This document shows, one piece after another, positions 59,847 through 62,439 of a DNA stretch of 62,439 bases. A program made the position numbers and the translations under genes. This DNA comes from Tepidibacter thalassicus DSM 15285 (lineage in GTDB: Bacteria; Bacillota; Clostridia; Peptostreptococcales; Peptostreptococcaceae), in assembly GCF_900129915.1 (NCBI RefSeq), contig NZ_FQXH01000014.1, positions 1 to 62,439 of the forward strand, given 5' to 3'. Every line of letters starts with the position of its first letter. Within the stretch, counting starts at the first letter, position 1. Under the pieces are notes generated by a model. It worked only from the letters and a program-made list of their open reading frames with translations, ran no database searches and was not told the origin of the DNA.

Positions 59847-61523
59847 ATGAAAAAAAAATTAGCATCTATAGCTCTTTCAACAGTTATGACTGGTTCAATG
59901 TTATTGTCTCCAATGGTTTATGCAGAACAAACAAATATTGATAAAATAACTATACAGGAAGATGCACAAATTTACACTCAAAATCAGGATAAATTAGAAA
60001 AAAATATAATAAAATTTAACAAAAAGAATGAGTTAGGATTTTTAAAAGGAAAACTTTCTAGTAAATTGGAAAAAGATATGGATGGAGTAATAAAGTTTTT
60101 TGAAGAAAACAAAGATATATTTAAGATAAATAATCCAAAAGAAGAATTTGAATTAATAAGTAAAAAAACTGATAATTTAGGATATACACATATTAAGTTA
60201 CAACAAATGTATAGAGGAACTCCTTTATATGGAAGACAGTATATAGTTCACTTTGATGATAATGGAAATATATATGTTGTTAATGGATTAATTGATAATG
60301 AAGTATATAAAAAGTTTCCTAAAAAAGCAGATAGATCTGCAAATATAGGAAGAAAATCGGCTATAGAGATTGCGAAAAACGAGGTTAAAGCTAAAAAAAT
60401 TATGGGAGAACCAGAAGTAAAATATTGTTTTTATGAATTAAATAATGAATATATACCTGTTTATGAAGTAAGTTTAGGTGTTTTAGAACCAGAAATGGCA
60501 GATTGGCATATTTTTATTCATGCTAAAACAGGAGAAGTTGTAAATAAAAATAATAGATTAGCAACTGTTTTAGTAAAAGGAGTGGGAAAAGGAGTATTAG
60601 GAGATGAGAAAGAAATAAATCTTGATTATAGAAATGGTAAATATTACATGATAGATGATAGTAGAAATGGAGTAAAGATAAAAACTTACGATGCTAGTGA
60701 TGTTCCTGAAATTGATTTTATATCTAAATATTTCTTGCCAGGAGATATTATGTATGATAAAGACGATGTATTAGATGAAGAGATATATAAATCAGCAGTT
60801 GATGCTCATAAATATGCAGGTTATGTATATGATTATTACAAGAATAATTTTGGAAGAAATAGTATAGATGATAAAGGAATGGATATTATTTCATCTGTGC
60901 ATTATGGTAATAATCTTTCAAATGCTTTTTGGAATGGAGAGCAAATGGTATATGGAGATGGAGATGGAAAGACATCAGCTCCTTTAACTGGAGCATTAGA
61001 TATAGTTGGTCATGAAATGACTCATGGGGTTACAGCATATGAAGCTGGTCTTGAATATCAAGGGCAATCAGGAGCTTTAAATGAATCTTTTTCAGATGTA
61101 TTTGGAACATTAATAGAATTTGAATATCAACCAGAAAAAGCCGATTATTTATGTGGAGAAGATGTATGGACACCAAATATCAAAGGAGATGCTTTAAGGG
61201 ATTTACAAGATCCAGGAAGTGATAAAGCTTATAGTAAACAACCTTCTTATATGAAGGATTATGTAAATACAACAGATGACCATGGCGGAGTTCATATTAA
61301 TTCTGGAATACCAAATAAAGCTGCATATCTTGTGATTAATAGTATTGGACCTAAAAAAACAGGTCAGATATATTATAGAGCTTTGACAACTTATTTAACA
61401 AATAAATCGAATTTTTATGATGCAAGACTTGCATTACTTCAATCAGCTGAGGATATTTATGGAAAGGATAGTAAAGAATATAGAGCAGTAGAGAATGCAT
61501 TTGATAGTGTAGGAATAAAATAG
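59847..61523 (+). CDS. Secreted M4 family (thermolysin-like) zinc metallopeptidase
   Basis: A 558-residue preproenzyme. It has a signal peptide (about 1-26, ending VYAEQ), an FTP/PepSY propeptide (about 50-235; HIKLQQMYRGTPLYGRQYIV), then the peptidase. Zinc ligands and catalytic Glu are in VGHEMTHGVTAYEAGL (HExxH) and GALNESFSDVFG (third ligand Glu). The later DDHGGVHINSGIPNKAAY contains the transition-state His region. The C-terminal helical domain is complete. The enzyme would hydrolyse extracellular protein to peptides, which suits an amino-acid fermenter. AGGGGGG lies ahead of ATG, and the gene is close to a LytTR regulator. Confidence 0.95.
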   Translation: MKKKLASIALSTVMTGSMLLSPMVYAEQTNIDKITIQEDAQIYTQNQDKLEKNIIKFNKKNELGFLKGKLSSKLEKDMDGVIKFFEENKDIFKINNPKEEFELISKKTDNLGYTHIKLQQMYRGTPLYGRQYIVHFDDNGNIYVVNGLIDNEVYKKFPKKADRSANIGRKSAIEIAKNEVKAKKIMGEPEVKYCFYELNNEYIPVYEVSLGVLEPEMADWHIFIHAKTGEVVNKNNRLATVLVKGVGKGVLGDEKEINLDYRNGKYYMIDDSRNGVKIKTYDASDVPEIDFISKYFLPGDIMYDKDDVLDEEIYKSAVDAHKYAGYVYDYYKNNFGRNSIDDKGMDIISSVHYGNNLSNAFWNGEQMVYGDGDGKTSAPLTGALDIVGHEMTHGVTAYEAGLEYQGQSGALNESFSDVFGTLIEFEYQPEKADYLCGEDVWTPNIKGDALRDLQDPGSDKAYSKQPSYMKDYVNTTDDHGGVHINSGIPNKAAYLVINSIGPKKTGQIYYRALTTYLTNKSNFYDARLALLQSAEDIYGKDSKEYRAVENAFDSVGIK

Positions 61524-61558
61524 TAAAAAGGGTCTGTACTTTAAGTATAGACCCTTTT
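61524..61558. terminator. Bidirectional terminator between M4 protease and ftsH
   Basis: AAAAGGGTCTGTACTT and AAGTATAGACCCTTTT pair around one T (one G-T pair), with T and A tracts on the two sides. The ftsH stop codon lies within it. Confidence 0.85.
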
Positions 61559-62439
61559 TACTATTTCTTTTAACTCATCGTGAGTTAAAGTTTCTTTTTC
61601 ATAAAGATGATTGGATATTAAGTGAAGTTCTTCAATATGTTCTTTTAATAAATTTATAGTTTCGTTGTAGCAGTTTTTTATAATTGAATTTGATTCAGCA
61701 TGGATTTTATCGATTAAAAATGTTTTGTAATTTCCTTCTATAGTCATGCTTCCAAGACTACTCATTCCGTATTCGCATATCATTTGATTAGTGATTTCTG
61801 TAACTTTTTTTAAATCATCTTTTGCTCCTGTTGAAATATGGTCGAATATAATTTCTTCTGCTGCTTTTCCTGCAAGCAGTATCTTTATTTTAGAGAGCAG
61901 TTCATCTTTAGTGTGAATAAATCTATCTTCGTCCGGCAATTGAAGTACATATCCTAAAGCTTGACCTCTAGGAACTATGGATATTTTTTGTATAGGGTTT
62001 ATTCCTAATATATTGCTGAGAAGTGCATGACCGGCTTCGTGATAAGATACGATTTTCTTTTCTTTCTCTATTAATTTACTATTTTTGCTTTCAAGACCTG
62101 CTAAAATTCTCTCTATTGCTTGATTAAAATGGTTTTGATTAATTACATTTTTATTTTCTCTTACAGCTATTATTGCAGCTTCATTTGCTATATTAGAAAG
62201 GTGTGCTCCGCTGAGTCCGTGTGTTTTTTTAGCTAGTTCTTCTAAATCTACTGAATCATCTAAAGGTTTGTCTTTAGTGTGAACTTTTAATATTTCATGT
62301 CTAGTATAACAGTTGGGATTTCCGATGTATATGTGTCTATCAAATCTTAAAAGTGCTTCATCTAAAAGATCTAACCTATTTGTAGCACCTATGATTATCA
62401 CATTTGTATCTTTATTGAATCCGTCCATTTCTACTAAAA
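61541..62439 (-). CDS. ftsH: ATP-dependent zinc metalloprotease FtsH (3' part, truncated at window edge)
   Basis: About 299 C-terminal residues of FtsH, a membrane-bound AAA+ protease. The frame is open at the right edge, where it reads L-V-E-M-D-G-F, a conserved AAA segment, so the start lies beyond the window. Visible are GATNRLDLLDEALLRFDRHI (second region of homology, arginine finger), the zinc motif VSYHEAGHALL and the third-ligand region STGAKDDLKKVTEI. One oddity is RFDRHI, where many FtsH have RPGRFDR. The tail is short. It is convergent with the M4 protease. Confidence 0.93.
   Translation of the reverse strand, partial: LVEMDGFNKDTNVIIIGATNRLDLLDEALLRFDRHIYIGNPNCYTRHEILKVHTKDKPLDDSVDLEELAKKTHGLSGAHLSNIANEAAIIAVRENKNVINQNHFNQAIERILAGLESKNSKLIEKEKKIVSYHEAGHALLSNILGINPIQKISIVPRGQALGYVLQLPDEDRFIHTKDELLSKIKILLAGKAAEEIIFDHISTGAKDDLKKVTEITNQMICEYGMSSLGSMTIEGNYKTFLIDKIHAESNSIIKNCYNETINLLKEHIEELHLISNHLYEKETLTHDELKEIVKRVYT

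Larger units (their letters stand above)
713..61285. repeat. Dispersed palindrome GCCATGGC / CCATGG
   Basis: Exact GCCATGGC occurs at 1522, 1537, 2300, 5513, 11984, 17132, 20636 and 43190. Further CCATGG cores start at 713, 7128, 16379, 27349, 33131, 36076, 37490, 44932, 49848, 56468 and 61280. The start and end given are only the first and last core. In genes it occurs in all three frames: Ala-Met (GCC ATG G), Gly-His-Gly (GGC CAT GG) and Pro-Trp (CCA TGG). Three copies are non-coding (two in the terminator at 1521, one in the T-box leader). Function unknown. Confidence 0.6.

Overview
The window is very AT-rich (by eye about 30% G+C), with strong purine-rich Shine-Dalgarno sites, frequent TTG/GTG starts and mostly + strand genes. 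It looks like chromosomal DNA of an anaerobic, spore-forming, amino-acid-fermenting Clostridia member (Tissierellales or Peptostreptococcaceae type). Evidence: a complete selenium-dependent glycine reductase operon, spore germination enzymes (Csp-type protease, SleC, SleL), YtxC, a sensory [FeFe]-hydrogenase, a T-box leader and a glycine riboswitch. No tRNA, rRNA, CRISPR array, phage module or insertion sequence was seen. Species is not claimed.

Layout. 1-5 kb: a 5'-truncated AAA-ATPase/nuclease-like protein, an NhaC antiporter with a possible attenuator leader, and a Na/Pi cotransporter. 5-11.7 kb: a germination cluster. A 1086-residue tandem subtilase (CspBA-like, both catalytic triads present) faces a sleL-sleC operon, followed by a PrsW-type membrane protease. 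11.7-21 kb: RNA methyltransferase, a small MltG-like protein, a secreted LysM nucleotidase, an orphan Csm6-like HEPN protein, signal peptidase, TIM-barrel and CBS proteins, a TGS-nucleoside kinase and glutaminase. 21.1-21.47 kb: a near-consensus promoter followed by about 360 nt of stacked hairpins before an ArsR-like regulator. 22-30 kb: DNA repair and transport (nfo, ZIP transporter, rusA, queG, Lon-like protease, nth, VanW/G5). 29.6-37.7 kb: a co-directional run with cobU-cobS-cobC-like genes, HAD, two DUF362 ferredoxin proteins, trmL and tandem degV genes.

37.75-45.7 kb: promoter, single-aptamer glycine riboswitch, terminator, then grdX-trxB-trxA-grdE-grdA-grdB-grdC-grdD. GrdA and GrdB each read through an in-frame UGA as selenocysteine. 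This operon reduces glycine to acetyl phosphate with electrons from thioredoxin. 45.9-50.6 kb: a BMP-family nucleoside ABC transporter. 51-58.6 kb: DUF6873-like protein, YtxC, sensory hydrogenase plus SpoIIE-type phosphatase, DUF445 protein, T-box leader and thrS. 58.6-62.4 kb: a LytTR response regulator with 21-bp-spaced direct repeats upstream, a thermolysin-like M4 protease, and the 3' part of ftsH running off the right edge.

Most unexpected signals: (i) the palindrome GCCATGGC occurs eight times (CCATGG nineteen times) in all reading frames and in non-coding DNA, a possible HIP1-like iterated palindrome; (ii) the Csp/SleC/SleL locus with a fused, apparently doubly active protease; (iii) an orphan Csm6-like HEPN protein without a CRISPR system; (iv) the structured leader at 21.1-21.47 kb; (v) LytTR-type direct repeats; (vi) terminators built as almost loop-less perfect palindromes.
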